64,000 bases of DNA, from NCBI GenBank assembly GCA_026929865.2, contig CM049402.1, positions 10,753,001 through 10,817,000 on the forward strand. The letters run 5' to 3'. Of this stretch, positions 1-12,504 are shown piece by piece. The DNA comes from Hyperoplus lanceolatus (lineage: Eukaryota > Chordata > Actinopteri > Uranoscopiformes > Ammodytidae). How positions within the stretch are numbered: position 1 is the stretch's first letter; each line of letters begins with the position of its first letter. Below the pieces are notes generated by a model, which was not told the origin of the DNA, ran no database searches, and worked only from the letters and a program-made list of their open reading frames with translations. Position numbers and translations under genes: made by a program.

Positions 1-570
1 CTCTTGTTGCCTGTTGAGTCAGAGCAAGATAGATATGCTTATAGAGAAAATCAATTGGTTTTTTTTCTGCTTCTTTTCGGTCTGGAAAGCTTTTCATAAT
101 CATTAAAGTGCAATGAGACCTCAATTTGTTTTGGGGGACATTAATATTTGTAACTGTGGCTCTGTGTGTTTGCATTTTATTATCCCCTTCTCTCTTTTCT
201 GTTTACCTCTGTCTTGTTATTTATTGGAGGGTTTTTCCTTTTTCCAGTGATCCATGCAGTGTGCCAATACAAATGAGTGAACAAGACTCACAGGCATACA
301 GCATTGTGCACACATGTTTCTGCGTGGTGTTAACACTGTGCTACGGTTGAAAAAGGAAAGGAAAAGAAAGAGAGAGGGCTGGATTTGTATGTCTTGTACA
401 TGAGGCTTTATTTGTGTGTGTGTGAGTGTGGGAGACTCATTTGCACGGGACTGCAATTAGATGTTTTCGTTTGCATATGACATCTTTGTGCCTTGTGTAA
501 AGCTGATCTTGATGTTTTTCCTTTTGCCTTTATGCTTAAACAACTGTGAATACTACATTGTCACTGTGAT
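1..570. other. Unique non-coding sequence
   Basis: No gene, splice-flanked exon or recognisable repeat is visible. The stretch is AT-rich with short T runs and a GA-rich patch near 350-380. The short open frames have no recognisable motif and look like chance frames. Confidence 0.6.
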
Positions 571-863
571 CGGCCATTCTCTGTAAATCTTAGAGACAGT
601 TGAGTGAAAATCCCAGTAGATCAGCAGTTTATGCAATACTCAGACCAGCCCCTCTGGCATCATCAACATTGCCATGTTCAAAGTCACTTAAACTCCCTTT
701 CTTCCCCATTCTGTTGATTGGTTTTAACTTTAAAAAGTTGTCCTGTCCAGGTCTACATGCCTAAATGCATTGAGGGGCTGCCATGTCATTGGCTGATTGG
801 TTATATTATATGTTAACAAGAAATTGAACCGCTGTACCTTTTATAAAGTGGCCGGTGAGTGTG
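571..863 (-). mobile_element. Tc1/mariner element, left-end fragment (inverted)
   Basis: This is the reverse complement of the left end of the Tc1-family element at 24478. Its outer end at 845-863 reads AAAGTGGCCGGTGAGTGTG, the inverse of the family terminus CACTCACTGGCCACTTTATT, and it abuts a TA at 864-865. Inward it carries the region of the transposase start and the helix-turn-helix coding segment: 610-628 is the complement of the stretch encoding the LLGFS motif, and 577-600 matches the segment encoding SRIYRE. The copy stops at about 571, so most of the transposase and the other terminus are missing. It is a decayed, immobile fragment. Confidence 0.8.
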
Positions 864-2000
864 TAGACATAGACAGAAGCAATGATGTCATGGTGCTGGT
901 AATGGTTTAGGTGCCTGTTTATTTCCTACATTCACAGCCTTTAATAGTGTTAGTTTCTTCATTGATCCGCCTGACTTTCTGTTTTAAGTGGTTGCTTTTG
1001 ATCTGTTTTGTTATTGACATACTGTAGCATTTCTCCGACTCCAACTTACCATCAACCTGTAGCCTGCACTGGAAAAGCTTCATCCAAGATAAATCATCCT
1101 TTTTCAGTATGGAAATGTTATCAAGCTGCTCTGCTTCTCTGTATAGTAGAAGAGGAGGAGGAGCCTGTGAGTCGTAACAGAGGTCCTCAGCATTTGAATC
1201 ATCCTCAGAGATTCGTTAAAACGCTTCAAGCACATTTTTATTTATTTGAGCGTCAAATCAATGCAACCAACTGCCACATGGGAAATGTAGTAGCTAGTGT
1301 CAACTAACTTACGACTGGATGAGATCCCTGAAATACATGTTGGAGAATCCAGTCCACTCCCCCTTTGTCCCCTTGTCTAAACAGCAGCTGAGGCACTTTG
1401 ACTTTGATGATGTGTGTCATAAATACAATGACATTGTGTGATTTCCTATCTGAGCAACAACAAATAAATACAGTTTGTGTTTGCTTTCAGTGTCATCAAC
1501 TAGTTGCTGAATGCAAAATGACTGCACACTGATGGATGTAACCAGGGGAGGAGGGGTGTTGAGGAGGGAGAGGCTTGTTCCCAAGAGGGCTCATTAGATA
1601 GCTTGTTATGTTGGTTGAGAGAAATCAAATGCTTTGGGATTTGGTGATATGCTGTTGGAGACTTAACCGTCACTCCTTGGATATACAGCACATATAATAA
1701 TAGTACAGTCATCATTTTGTGATATAACTACATTGGCATTGGTCTATGTTTTTAATTGCTGAACAGATGCTTCTCTGCCAATACTTGGACCACTCACCAC
1801 TGTGAAAGTTATGTTAAACCACTGACACTCAAACCTAAAACCCATCTGAAATAATACAATCATTATTAATAATCTGTTTTTTGGCCATTCCAACTTTTGT
1901 TTCTTAATAAACTCCCTGTAACCATGCCATTTGAGGGTAATCCTGCTGCAATACTTTCAATATGTTTAAGTATACTCTCATTGTTCTCCTGTAGCTGACC
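864..2000. other. Unique non-coding sequence
   Basis: No exon or mobile element is recognised. Open frames of up to 99 codons (1008-1307, plus) lack any domain signature and are judged chance frames. Confidence 0.55.
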
Positions 2001-2004
2001 TTAA

Positions 2005-2208
2005 AGGCCTACTTCATCAGTTGGAATATGAAGGTGTATTGAACTCGGAGATCCTATGAAGTATAAATGTGCAAAAAAAAAATTGAAATCGGATCATCCT
2101 AGCCTGAGAAAAGGCAGAAAGAGTGTTTATGGTCTCACTGTCTAACCCTACATTTCTCTTTCTGTGATGTTCAATACACCTTCATATTCCAACCGGTGAA
2201 GTAGGCCT
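2005..2208. mobile_element. Palindromic MITE flanked by TTAA
   Basis: A 204-bp non-autonomous element flanked by TTAA at 2001-2004 and 2209-2212. The inverted ends are about 40 bp long, starting AGGCCTACTTCATCAGTTGG on the left and its near-perfect complement on the right (2170-2208), with about two mismatches. The core of about 125 bp is non-coding and contains an A9 run. A TTAA duplication is the hallmark of piggyBac and Kolobok transposases, so one of those is the likely mobiliser; which one cannot be told without the autonomous partner. The flanks ACC and GGT extend the symmetry by chance. Confidence 0.8.
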
Positions 2209-2212
2209 TTAA

Positions 2213-3193
2213 GGTAGTCTGCTGCATTGTCTCCGTTCTGCATTACCCGCCTACATTTTTCTCAGTTTCTCTTTTCCTTCAGCCCTTTCTTCACTAACTT
2301 TATTCCAAAGTAATTGTTTCTGCCTCTTCTAGGTGTGAAAGGAGATCACAGCTGTTGTTGGTCTGAGAGCTGAGCAGGTGCACGTGTGTTGGAGGAGGAA
2401 TTAGACTTTGAAATCTTTCCCTCTTTGATCAGTGATAGCGCGGTGTTTCTGTGCTCGTGCTTCCCGCTGTGTTCACGTTGAGACAATTTGCAGTCAACAA
2501 CAAACTGAATCTTCAATGCTTTCCAGATGGTGAAATATTCAAATCTAACTGAGCTACAGTATTTCTACTGATGGAACTTTGCACAGGAAGCAGAATTATC
2601 CCAATGTATTCCTTTTTTGGTGACAGAGAAAGTACATTTTTAAATGTTTGGGAAAATAGATGCGGTGATAGTATTAGAACAAACAAATGATAACTTAAAA
2701 ACTTACCTGGTTTTGGTGCCCAAACAAAAAAAAACATTATTGGTCCGGCTTTGATGGAATGTCAAGAGATGTTGCAACTTTTTAGCTATAGCCTAAGGTA
2801 CCAAGTCTTTCATGGAATTACAAATGGTTCAAAAGGTTTGTTTCTTGCTGTTTACTTCCATTCATTGTGTGTTACTCACACACCTCCGGGGTTTACCCAG
2901 GACATGAAAGAGAGCAGAACCCTTGATTTGTTTGCCGTTCCTCGCTTTTCAAGCAAATAAAAACGTGATTTGACACGCTGACACATGCACATACAGCAGC
3001 AGCCCATTTTGTGGAGGTCCATTAACTGGTGTCAGCCCCTGAATTTAATTTCTCTAGACCGCACGCAAAAAACAACCCTTCTATTTACCATCCTTTGTAT
3101 CATTTAGTCTCACACACCTTATTGCAGAATGTGCATATTGCTTACTTTTTCAATGTTATTTGCGAATGGGCTCTCTCCTCCGTGTTTGTGCTT

Positions 3194-3197
<4 letters not shown>
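2213..3197. other. Unique non-coding sequence
   Basis: No gene or known repeat family is seen. It ends in the GT/TA microsatellite at 3198. Confidence 0.55.
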
Positions 3198-3231
<34 letters not shown>

Positions 3232-3250
3232 CTGTGTGTGTGTTTGTACA

Positions 3251-3303
<53 letters not shown>
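3198..3303. repeat. Compound microsatellite (GT)n then (TA)n
   Basis: A GT array with minor interruptions at 3198-3244 runs into an uninterrupted TA array of about 25 units at 3252-3303. The overlapping open frames (Cys-Val or Tyr-Ile runs) are translations of the repeat, not genes. Confidence 0.97.
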
Positions 3304-3308
<5 letters not shown>

Positions 3309-3866
3309 CTATATCTCTGGTCCAGTCTGCTTTCAATCGTGATATTATGTTTTCTCATTTCCTCTCCTTGTTTTACCTTTTTGAAGTCTTCCAATGATGT
3401 AGTCGTTACTGGGCTAATAGATTCTTTCTGGGAGCTGTCCTGTGCTTCGAATGGTCAGCAGAGAAAACCTTCCATATAAGGGTACACACAGCTGCTTTCA
3501 GTGATGCTATGTTGTGAAGGCAATATCTTGCTCTAACAAATTACTGCCAAGAATCAGATGCAGGCATCACTGTTAATATATAAAAACTATCCAACCCATC
3601 TAAAAAGGAATACAGTATATCTGAAGAAGTTTTTAAAATGTTTTTTTTTAATTATCTTTACAATTACTCAACTGTTTATATGTTCATATGGATGTAACTA
3701 CTTTTATTTTTGAATTTAACGAATTATATGAAGAACACAGCTAGTTCCTTGTATTCCTTTCCCTCTTCTTCCCTGTCTTTGTACAATACCTCTTTCACTT
3801 CTCTTTTGCCCAGTGTATCTCCTATTATGTTATGTCATACAGCAAGCAGACAGCATGTAAAAGGGG

Positions 3867-3914
<48 letters not shown>

Positions 3915-6900
3915 TGTCTGACACAGCAGCAAAATCTAGAGTCAGCTGTTATGTGAACCTCTTGCCTCTGTTTTGTATTCATAGGATGGAGCTCGGCACC
4001 TTAATGAGATCGGATGTACATCACATATAAGTGACCCCATTCCCCCTCTCTCTCTCTCCTCTGTCCTCAGCAATTATTTAAAGTAAGTGCCGTTAAATTA
4101 TTAATCCGCTATTGTTATAGCTTGATAAGTATATTAAAATTCACTGCGGGATCCTGTCAAACCTAATGATGCTTCTCTTATAGCGGGGATGCTTTTCACC
4201 AGGCATGGCTGCGGAGCTGTATCTGAATACACAGTTAGGTTGGTTAGCTGGCCAGACAGCATTCACTGTTTTGGTGTTGAATTTGAAGTTACAGTGAGAG
4301 GCTTTTGTCCTTGATGGCCTGAATGACATGTTATTATGGGCCCCTTGTGAAGCCTCTTTCAATTTGGATTTACATTACAATGGTACTTTCATAAGGCATA
4401 CCACTAGATAAGGCATACACATTTTTATGATAATGCATGGTTAAATGCTCCCGCATCAGCACTACTCCACTCTGGCCTATTAAAGAACTCCCTGAATGTC
4501 TAAACTATTCAGAGGGCAGTTAAATCAATTCAATCACTGTTAAGGGGATTAATAGCTTCCTCAAGAAAGTCTCCCGGTTTGCAAAGTTAAATATTTTTGG
4601 GTGGGAATTTAGCCTATTGATCCAGACATTAAGTCATTTAATATTAGATTCACCCTTACCCTGTGATAGCTGCTGGGTTGAACCACGTTTCTACCTCCTG
4701 ATGGACACTTTTGACATAATTCTAGATAATGCCAGTCATATAATGGTCAGTGTGGTTATTTCTGTGTCACCCATTGTGTTGAAAATTGAACAACTTTCCA
4801 AAGCTGGATTTATTCCAGTAGCTTTCATAAGTAAAAATGACTTCCACTTGTTTTAACGGTACTTTACTTTTAGTCAGAATTCTCAGTGAAGCAGTGTGTA
4901 ATATTGTGATAATATCACCTTTCCCACTTTCGTAAAGGTTAATTATGTCCAACTCAGTCAGAGGGGAGAAGAATGAGATGGAGAGAGGCCCATAGAAAAT
5001 AAATCCTACAGAGAGAAATGGTAAATGCAAGGAGAAAAAAAATATCATGTTGCACAAAGACAGACGGCGTAAGAGTGAAAAGACAAGGGCAGAGAAGAGC
5101 TGCCAACAGGATTTAGTGACTCCATTGTGGACTGTTTTGTTTGGTAGGCTATAGAGAAGTAGTAAGACTTTGTTTTTCATGAAACTTGGGGCAATCAAAG
5201 TCTGCAAGCACACAAAACAGACTGGGTGAATATGAAGAAAATACAAGAACTGTAAATGTCTGAAAAAGAAGGAAACAGACAGCCAGAGAGACCGAAGCAG
5301 AGAGTGTGTTGTCTGGAGGTGTCTTTTTCAAATCTGAAAGTTATTTTGGCTCTGTGTCGGAGCCCCTTATAAATCAGCTCTCAGTATTTCCCTTTTAAAT
5401 ACAGTCTTGTCATTTCTGTATGATTTATTACAGAGAAGGACAGGCTGAAGAAAACATAGCATCTGAAATAATTTAGTCTTCATACATTACTTTCTCCTCT
5501 GTCTGTGTCCTCTCAAGATTACTATTTAAATGCCTTGTCCAAATTTCTCTTATAAACCACTTTCATGCATTATAGCCCTGTGCATGAGATGTGTTTATAT
5601 AATAAAGCTTGCCTTGCATTTCGCTATTGGTAAGACTCAGCGATATAAAGAATAAAACTCACCTGTGTAGGACTGATGATAAAGGACAATGGAACAGACC
5701 TGCATAATACACAGTGGGCTACTATTCATGTAGATTTTTTTTAAACATTTTTGATAGAAAATAGCTTGCAAAATCTTTTTTTTCCAGTGAAGGAAGAAGC
5801 TTTTAGTGTACCATAGCTCATAAGAAAGTGGTTTGGTGGATTTAATGTTCAGATTTGTGTTCATAAAAAAAGAAAATGGAAACTTATTTTTCACCTATTT
5901 AAAGTCAATATTGGCTAAAGCAATATTTAACCAAGACCAGCTTGCTCATTATTTTTCACGCGTTTTGAATCCAGTATGTGTTTTTTTTATTTTTTTTATC
6001 AATTCATAATTTATATTTTCTCAAATTAGTTCAGTACTTCAGTCCTACCCCCTGGCAGCAGCAGTGGTATCCCTTGGGGCACAAGCAGCCCTGGTTGAGA
6101 ATCAGTGGTGCCCACCATGGAACATTGATTGTTGGGTACGGTTTGTCATTCGATCAAAAAAACAAACAAACAAAACAAACATTTAATTGTGAATAGTCAC
6201 CGCTACTGAGGTGAATTGTGACATGATATGCTGTATCTGTTTTTCAAGAGAGATAATGTGTTAACCCACCACTTATCTTGTCTAACACGTTCTTGATTGT
6301 TTAGACCTCTTGTGGCTGATTATCGTATACTAATGCTAAGGGGAGCTAAGTGAATATCTTGCACGTATCAATCAAATGCAAGATTGTGTGGGAGTTGTTA
6401 ATCAGCAACACTGCACGCTATGGCAACGGTGGAATTATGTTAATTATGAGAACATAATGGCTCCTCCAATACCTTCACCTACTTTAACCCCCTCACACCT
6501 CCATGATTGCGGCTATTGCCATTTTTAGCATTAATCACGGGCGTCTTTCAAAATAGCAAAGCTCGTTGTTCTGTGAAGAGACAAAATAGCAAGTAATAAT
6601 CAGTGAGTTTTCCAGAGGCTTACCTCGACTTTTACGAGCTTTATTTGTGGTTTACTTAACACGCTGAGCCAAAGGGTGTATTATACTCCTGTCTTATTCC
6701 ACTAATGGTGTTGTGTTATTATCTTGTCAGGATTGCGTTGTTGCCAAAGACCCGGAATTGAGTCTGTCGTGTGTTGAGTGGGTTTAGACCCGGCAGTAAA
6801 GCATTTTAAACTACACTTGCCCACTCTCCTGTTTGTTTTTTCATAAAGAATCCGTCTTTGTCTTGTTTGCTTAGTCAGTTTAATTAGCTTTCTTCCCCCT

Positions 6901-7298
6901 TACCAGTGTTTTGTTAATGTGAATAGTATTGTTGTTATTGTACAGCATTATTTTCAAGGGGTGGGTAATTTATTAAACAGACAGTACCTAATGGCTACAA
7001 GAGCCTTTCTACTTGGCTTTTCCTTTGTTGCAGAGGGAGGACAATGCATTAAGCCTCACTCATCGGTTTGTTTCTTATCCTCATTATAGTCCCTCTTCCT
7101 GACTCTTCCTCCACAAACTCTCCTTCCTCTCTGCTTCCAAGCTCGTGCACAACTTTATAGGATTTCTGACACATTGATTAATTGACTAGTATTAAACACC
7201 CTGGTGCGTCATTTTTAACCTGTAAGACTTCACAAGGGTTAAAAGTTTACAATTTAATCAGACAGACGCTCTTAACATCAGTTTCCTATACCTGGAAT
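3304..7298. other. Unique non-coding sequence
   Basis: About 4 kb without a supported gene. It contains the GT array at 3871-3913. The 159-codon minus-strand frame at 4767-5246 is the longest non-repetitive frame here but has no domain, conserved motif or splice context. The part at 6380-6620 is of balanced composition, rich in TAAT cores, and holds GTTGCC (minus strand, near 6423), a half-site resembling RFX X-boxes; it could be a conserved regulatory element, which only cross-species alignment can show. Confidence 0.5.
3871..3913. repeat. (GT)n microsatellite
   Basis: Uninterrupted GT array of about 21 units. Confidence 0.97.
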
Positions 7299-7631
7299 TA
7301 GGGCTGTGCTAAAATATCGATACAGCAAAATATTGTGATATTTATTTTCGTGATATCTGTATCGCATCGTCAGCTCCAGTATTGATATTTTCGAGAAAAA
7401 GAAATGTATATGCCGCAGTATGGCTAGTTAATTGTAATTCAAGTTTGCGCTTCAATATAATGTCATCAATATAATACACCTAGACAGACCTTGTATTTCA
7501 GCAGTTTTAACATTTTCATTTCACTATGTGGAATATCGCAATTTTAGGCAAGGCATCGTGATGCATCATATCTTGAGACATGTATTGTGATAGATACCGT
7601 ATCATGAAGTCTTTGCGAATACACAGCCCTA
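7299..7631. mobile_element. hAT-type MITE
   Basis: A 333-bp non-autonomous element with 10-bp inverted ends TAGGGCTGTG and CACAGCCCTA. The flanking 8-mers CCTGGAAT (7291-7298) and CTTGTAAT (7632-7639) agree at 6 of 8 positions, as expected for an old hAT 8-bp target duplication. The interior is rich in ATATCG and GATATC words and has no coding capacity. The TAGGGCTGNR terminus is common in teleost hAT MITEs. Confidence 0.8.
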
Positions 7632-9260
7632 CTTGTAATGTGTGCTTGTATGTATTTGAGTGTCAGGTGCATACAGGGCTCTTTTATATGCTGTCATCTT
7701 GCGATAGAAGTAGAGCCACATTCAACTTGTTTGGAGGGTGACCGCACCCATAGTCATTTCCTGTCTGGCCGGCTAGAACATCCCATTAGCCGTGCCCCAA
7801 AAACCTTCTCTCTTGCCCTTCTACAACTCACCTACATTGACAAAGCACCTTTTCACTTCAACCTTTCCAAATTCTTTATTGTTGCAGTCCCCTCCACTAG
7901 GTGCTGAGGGCTTGTTGGAAAATGTAATTTCAAATCCCTGTTGCTTGCAATCAAGGCCATCCATACTTGTTGGCAGGAGTACAGGCCTGAACAGCTTGTT
8001 CTTTGTTTCCTCTCAGTAATTTAGTTTTTTCAACTGCAGCTTCACCTCATTTCTCTCCTGACTTCACAATGATAGAACAGTCCCCCTAATCTGGTCCACA
8101 CCGCCAAATAACATTGTGCCATGTACACACCAATCGCTATTTCGAGAAACTATATTGTATGTCAACCCATCTTATTTAACTTAGTTCCTCTCGTTGATAT
8201 TCTAATGCTGCTCCCTTGTCACCTAAATGTCACAGATCAGGCTCTGTAAAAAATATGTACTGTTTTTTTGTATGATGTTGATCTCTAAAAACCAGGTGTA
8301 GCTCTTTCACTTAATGTAAGAGTGCTGGATGAGAACCTCATATAACTATAAAGTGTTGAAGGATAAGCTCTCACAGAAAGCGGAGAAATACGTGAAGATA
8401 GAAATAGGTTGTCTGTATGTGTGAGTGTCTGCCTGTCTGTGTCTCCTGTGAAGAGAGATAAGGTGACAGGCAGCTCTGAGGTCAGTCCGGCCGTTTACCG
8501 CAGACTGCCCTGCTTTGCCCTGTGGGTGGTTTGAACCAGACATCTGCTTGAGCTTCCATCAGATCCTGCAGTGGCTTCACATCTTCCCTCTCAGCTGACC
8601 TTGGATCAGCAAGCAAAGGATTTACATAATGTTTGATTGGATAAGAGGTGTAGCTTTTTGTGCCAGAGGGCTGATATCGGATCAGGTTATAAAGGTTTAG
8701 GAGATAATATTGTCTCCGTCACCAGGGGCCATGATCTTTTAAACACTGATTGGAGATCAGGGGCTCGAGGGCTGGATATGAGCAGCATCTTTTCACACAC
8801 AGAAGTCTCAGTTAGAGGATTAACGGGGAGGTTTAGCTTCTGGATCTACTTATTGATATTCCAAATAAAACAGTCAGTTGTGTTCTAAATTTGAAATTCA
8901 AATGAATCTTCTATTCCTGGATCCTAGGGCCCAAGCATACATTTAACCTCTTCATCAAGTTCAATAAGTAGTTTTGGTAACGTCCGTATGTGAGTCATTT
9001 GCCTCGTTAAACTGTTTTGCCTAAAAAAACTACTTTTTTCTCCAGCTACAACAGGTCTATTTTTTCTTTTTCAATGTGTTAAGCTTCTATGTTACTGTAT
9101 ATGACTGACTATGCAACGGGAGGACTACTTTCCTTAAATGGGATGTGTTTTGGCACTGTAGTTGAGTTGGTACATATGTCCAATTCATTATCTTCAGTTC
9201 AAAGACAGCTTGAGAGACATGCAAAACTTAAAACCATTTTGAAACAGATGGAGTATAAGA
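7632..9260. other. Unique non-coding sequence
   Basis: No gene or repeat recognised. The frame at 7638-7907 (plus) has no domain signature. Includes a T-rich stretch at about 8260-8270. Confidence 0.5.
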
Positions 9261-9394
9261 GTCATTACTAGGGCTGTCAAGCGATTAAAAAAAATAATCT
9301 AATTAATTACAGGCTCTGTGATTAATTAATCTAAATTAATCGCATACTTTTATGACACTTTTATACCTGTTTATAAACAGCTGTATAGCCTGCT

Positions 9395-9396
<2 letters not shown>

Positions 9397-9432
<36 letters not shown>
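9397..9432. repeat. (CT)n microsatellite within the hAT element
   Basis: Perfect TC array of 18 units, followed by imperfect TC units to about 9450. Confidence 0.95.
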
Positions 9433-9435
<3 letters not shown>

Positions 9436-9546
9436 CTCTCTCCGTCTCTCGTAACTTCTGTCTCCACAACAGACAGTGCTGCACTGCCACAGATGCTTAT
9501 GCCGATTCATTCACCATCGTCGTACTCATAGGCAAAAATATTGAGA

Positions 9547-9569
9547 GACACGCACACGCACACACACGC

Positions 9570-9621
<52 letters not shown>
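9547..9621. repeat. (CA)n microsatellite within the hAT element
   Basis: Interrupted at its left (CGCACA units), pure CA to the right. Confidence 0.95.
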
Positions 9622-9625
<4 letters not shown>

Positions 9626-9714
9626 ACGCGGACGACGAGACAGCTAGCAAACAAAATTGAGACACGGGGAGAAAGATTGAGAGATACTGTTTTGAACCTA
9701 GCCTACATTGTTGC

Positions 9715-10088
9715 TAGCCTGGCTCCGCCCGCCCGCCTACTTCCGGCCAAATTTTATTTTCCCTTCAGTAGTCAGTCTGGGTGTACAGCCCATTTCCCAG
9801 TTTTGCTGGAGATTCGACAGCCGGTCCAATCAGCGAACAGAGCGAGTGGCTGAGAACGATGACGTCGAAGTCGCGCTCCAGTTTCAGTTGCCAGAAGCCG
9901 GCTCATGACACACGTGACGACCAAACGTTATGCGATTGGTTGGCTAATCCAGAGTGGCACTGGGCAGATCCAATAGTTTTAAACTTTAACAGACACCCGC
10001 CTCCATGAGTTAACGTTTGCCAATTAAAGCACTGCCAGACCTTCTGTACAAATGAAATGAAGTACGATGGTCTGGTAGCACCAGGCTA
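9715..10088 (+). mobile_element. 374-bp non-autonomous DNA element (TAGCCTGG family), copy 1
   Basis: The ends are TAGCCTGG and CCAGGCTA, flanked by a perfect 9-bp direct duplication CATTGTTGC (9706-9714 and 10089-10097). The insertion is inside the hAT element at 9269-10398 and is therefore younger than it. The copy at 19525-19898 differs at only three positions by my reading. The interior is GC-rich near the left end, contains TGACGTCG and CCAATCAG words, and has no long reading frame. The 9-bp duplication fits Mutator-like or Merlin-like transposases better than hAT (8 bp), but the family is not recognised. Confidence 0.85.
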
Positions 10089-12016
10089 CATTGTTGCACC
10101 CACTAAATCAATAATGCACAGACACTGGCTGCGGAGAATAAAGTAAGATGTCTTCCTACCTTCATGCTTATTAAACCGTCTATAGAGCCCTGGGCCCCCT
10201 GCTTCTCTCTTTACTTTTCTCCCTTTCACCCGCGCGGGCTGTGTCTGCTTCAGGTGCAGCTCGGTGCAGCTACGCACCACTTTTGCACCGGGTCAAAGGG
10301 CATTATAGAAGTGCGATTAATCTGCGTTAATTTTTTTAATCGCGTTAATTTTTCTGTGATTAATTAATCGAAATTAACGCGTTAATTTGACAGCCCTAGT
10401 CATTACATTTTTACAATTTTTATTTGATTTATACAGTCCAATTAAATCACAAGTTGACTCATTCAAATAACACATGAATTAAGACTGGATTTTTACAATT
10501 ACAGCCACTATTTACTATGAACATTTCTATCAAGGAAATCTTATCTACTCAACATTAAACTCAACACAACTACTTAACTAAAGACACTGTCTCAGAAAGA
10601 TACTTTCATTAATATGAAATCGCATAGGTCTTTTAACTGTTTTTTTGGTGTTGAATTACATTCCTTGGTCCCCTGTAGTCATGTTGGTTGGTTGAATGGT
10701 GGAGCTGCAATTTGTTTTCAGGATATTTTATATAGGCACAGTCAGCAATGTGTTGTAGTTCTGTATTTGTATAGCCTCATCTGGTGAAAGAAGTCAAAGG
10801 GAGGATTACATATTGTTATCACAGGCAGTCCAGAGGAGCACAGGAGTGTAACACTGGCACTCACACCCAACTAGACAACACAACACAGAAATGAACTGTA
10901 TTCATAGGATTACAGGATTACAGCCCCATCAGCCAACGTTAAGCTGCAATTTGTTGTGTAATGACCAACTGAAATAGAGACATGGACATGGTGATACTTG
11001 GTCCTTCCAGGCTCTTCAATGCGTTTTAGGTAGTTGCCAAAAATGAAAAAAAAAATGACAGTGTGTTTACATAACTGAGCTAACCAAAGTAAACTAAGTA
11101 TCATATTGTGTACTGTTTGCATGGGCAGATGTACTGGCTCAGGGCACCACTCATATTATTGGGAATGTGTCAACTTGGCCAACAGCAAAATGCAACATAA
11201 CACTTGTTTCCTTTTAGTGTAAACAAATATATCAGCCAACATGGAAGCCTCATAAGAGCTAGTTTATTTGAATGGCTCGTTTAACATGGGCTTACTGTAC
11301 ATTCATCGGGTCAAATACAGCTTGTTGATTTTACATGAATTAATGTGTGTTATTGTTCATTATTATCAGACATTTTTTATTTATTTTTTTTTTTTTATTT
11401 ATTATTCTTTTGGACAATTCCACACAATACACAATTTTCTCTTGCAAATATTCGTACATCATACTTTGTGTTGTCCGAAGGGAGACGGAAGAAGCCAAAG
11501 GCTTATCAGGTCCCGCCCCCAAAAGCCTTACTGCTCTGATGCACCTGGTTAAGGGTTATGGAGACAAATCCGATGAGACTGTTAACAATGGTATTGTATT
11601 TGTAAAAATACCAGGGATAAAACAGTATTTGTTTTACATAGGTTTTAGAATTTATATTCTGAACCAAAGCTTGCAGCTCGTTCTCTACTCATTGTTTACC
11701 ACTGATCGTAATGGCTCATTGGTCTGATCATAAAAAGCCAGCCAGAATAAATACCGGTGATCTTAAGCTTTCTCCTTAAAGAAGATAAATGCTGAGACTG
11801 TGTGTGATTCATCGATCATCAAATCACACCTTTTCCAGTCAGTGTAATCAGTGAAGGTGAACCTGTTGAATTGGACATACAACTTTACTACTGCACTGGG
11901 TTGAAGTAGAAACAAGTTCTCCAAATCAAACAACAAAATGATTTTTTTTAAACACATGCTTGTATAAGCATTTTTACAGATCAAATTTAGTCGGTGAATA
12001 ACTGTGTGCATACGCC

Positions 12017-12018
<2 letters not shown>

Positions 12019-12052
<34 letters not shown>
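12019..12052. repeat. (GT)n microsatellite
   Basis: About 16 GT units, degenerating to GCGTGCTTGCGTG on the right. Confidence 0.96.
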
Positions 12053-12056
<4 letters not shown>

Positions 12057-12211
12057 CTTGCGTGTGAAGCCAGTGTCTGTTAGATCCTGACAGTCCTGCT
12101 CTCCAGGCAGTAGGACGAGCAAAGAGTTTGAAGTGAAGATCACAGCAGCCTTCAGGCCAAACGTCGGGAAGTTAAGCGTTACTGGGGGGAAGAGACGAGA
12201 GATCCGGAGAC

Positions 12212-12239
12212 TGTGTGTGTGTGTGTGTGTGTGTGTGTG
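12212..12239. repeat. (GT)n microsatellite
   Basis: About 14 GT units, some 160 bp from the previous GT array. Confidence 0.96.
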
Positions 12240-12459
12240 CGGTGTATATACAGAACTAGAAAACAGCTTTGTAGAGAGACAGATTACTTCAATAGAGGAT
12301 AACTTTCAGCAAAATAAATGGTAGAGAGAGTGGACACAGCTGGGGATGAGGTGAACAATAGAAGGTTTCTCTTAAAAATAAATGTATTGTCCTGGGTGGC
12401 TTAGCAACACACCATGACCCTATCATACCTCTGCAACACTATTTATTCCCTCTCTCCAC

Positions 12460-12463
<4 letters not shown>

Positions 12464-12502
<39 letters not shown>
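12464..12502. repeat. (GA)n microsatellite
   Basis: About 19 AG units after CCACCACAC. Confidence 0.96.

Positions 12503-12504
<2 letters not shown>

Larger units (their letters stand above)
9269..10398. mobile_element. hAT-type element with perfect target duplication, split by a nested insertion
   Basis: The ends TAGGGCTGTCAA and TTGACAGCCCTA form a perfect 12-bp inverted repeat, followed inward by AT-rich subterminal repeats built on ATTAATTAATC, seen in teleost hAT families with this terminus. A perfect 8-bp target duplication GTCATTAC lies at 9261-9268 and 10399-10406. Without the nested 374-bp element and its extra 9-bp duplication copy the element would be about 750 bp. No transposase reading frame is visible, so it is non-autonomous. 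It carries a CT and a CA microsatellite internally. Confidence 0.9.

Noticed and set aside
2330-2390. Exon between a TCTTCTAG acceptor and CAG|GTGCAC
   Set aside because: The donor is poor and all frames lack a recognisable product.
4767-5246. 159-codon minus-strand open frame
   Set aside because: No domain, signal or conserved motif; Phe/Leu/Ser-rich composition typical of AT-rich chance frames; no splice or transcript evidence.
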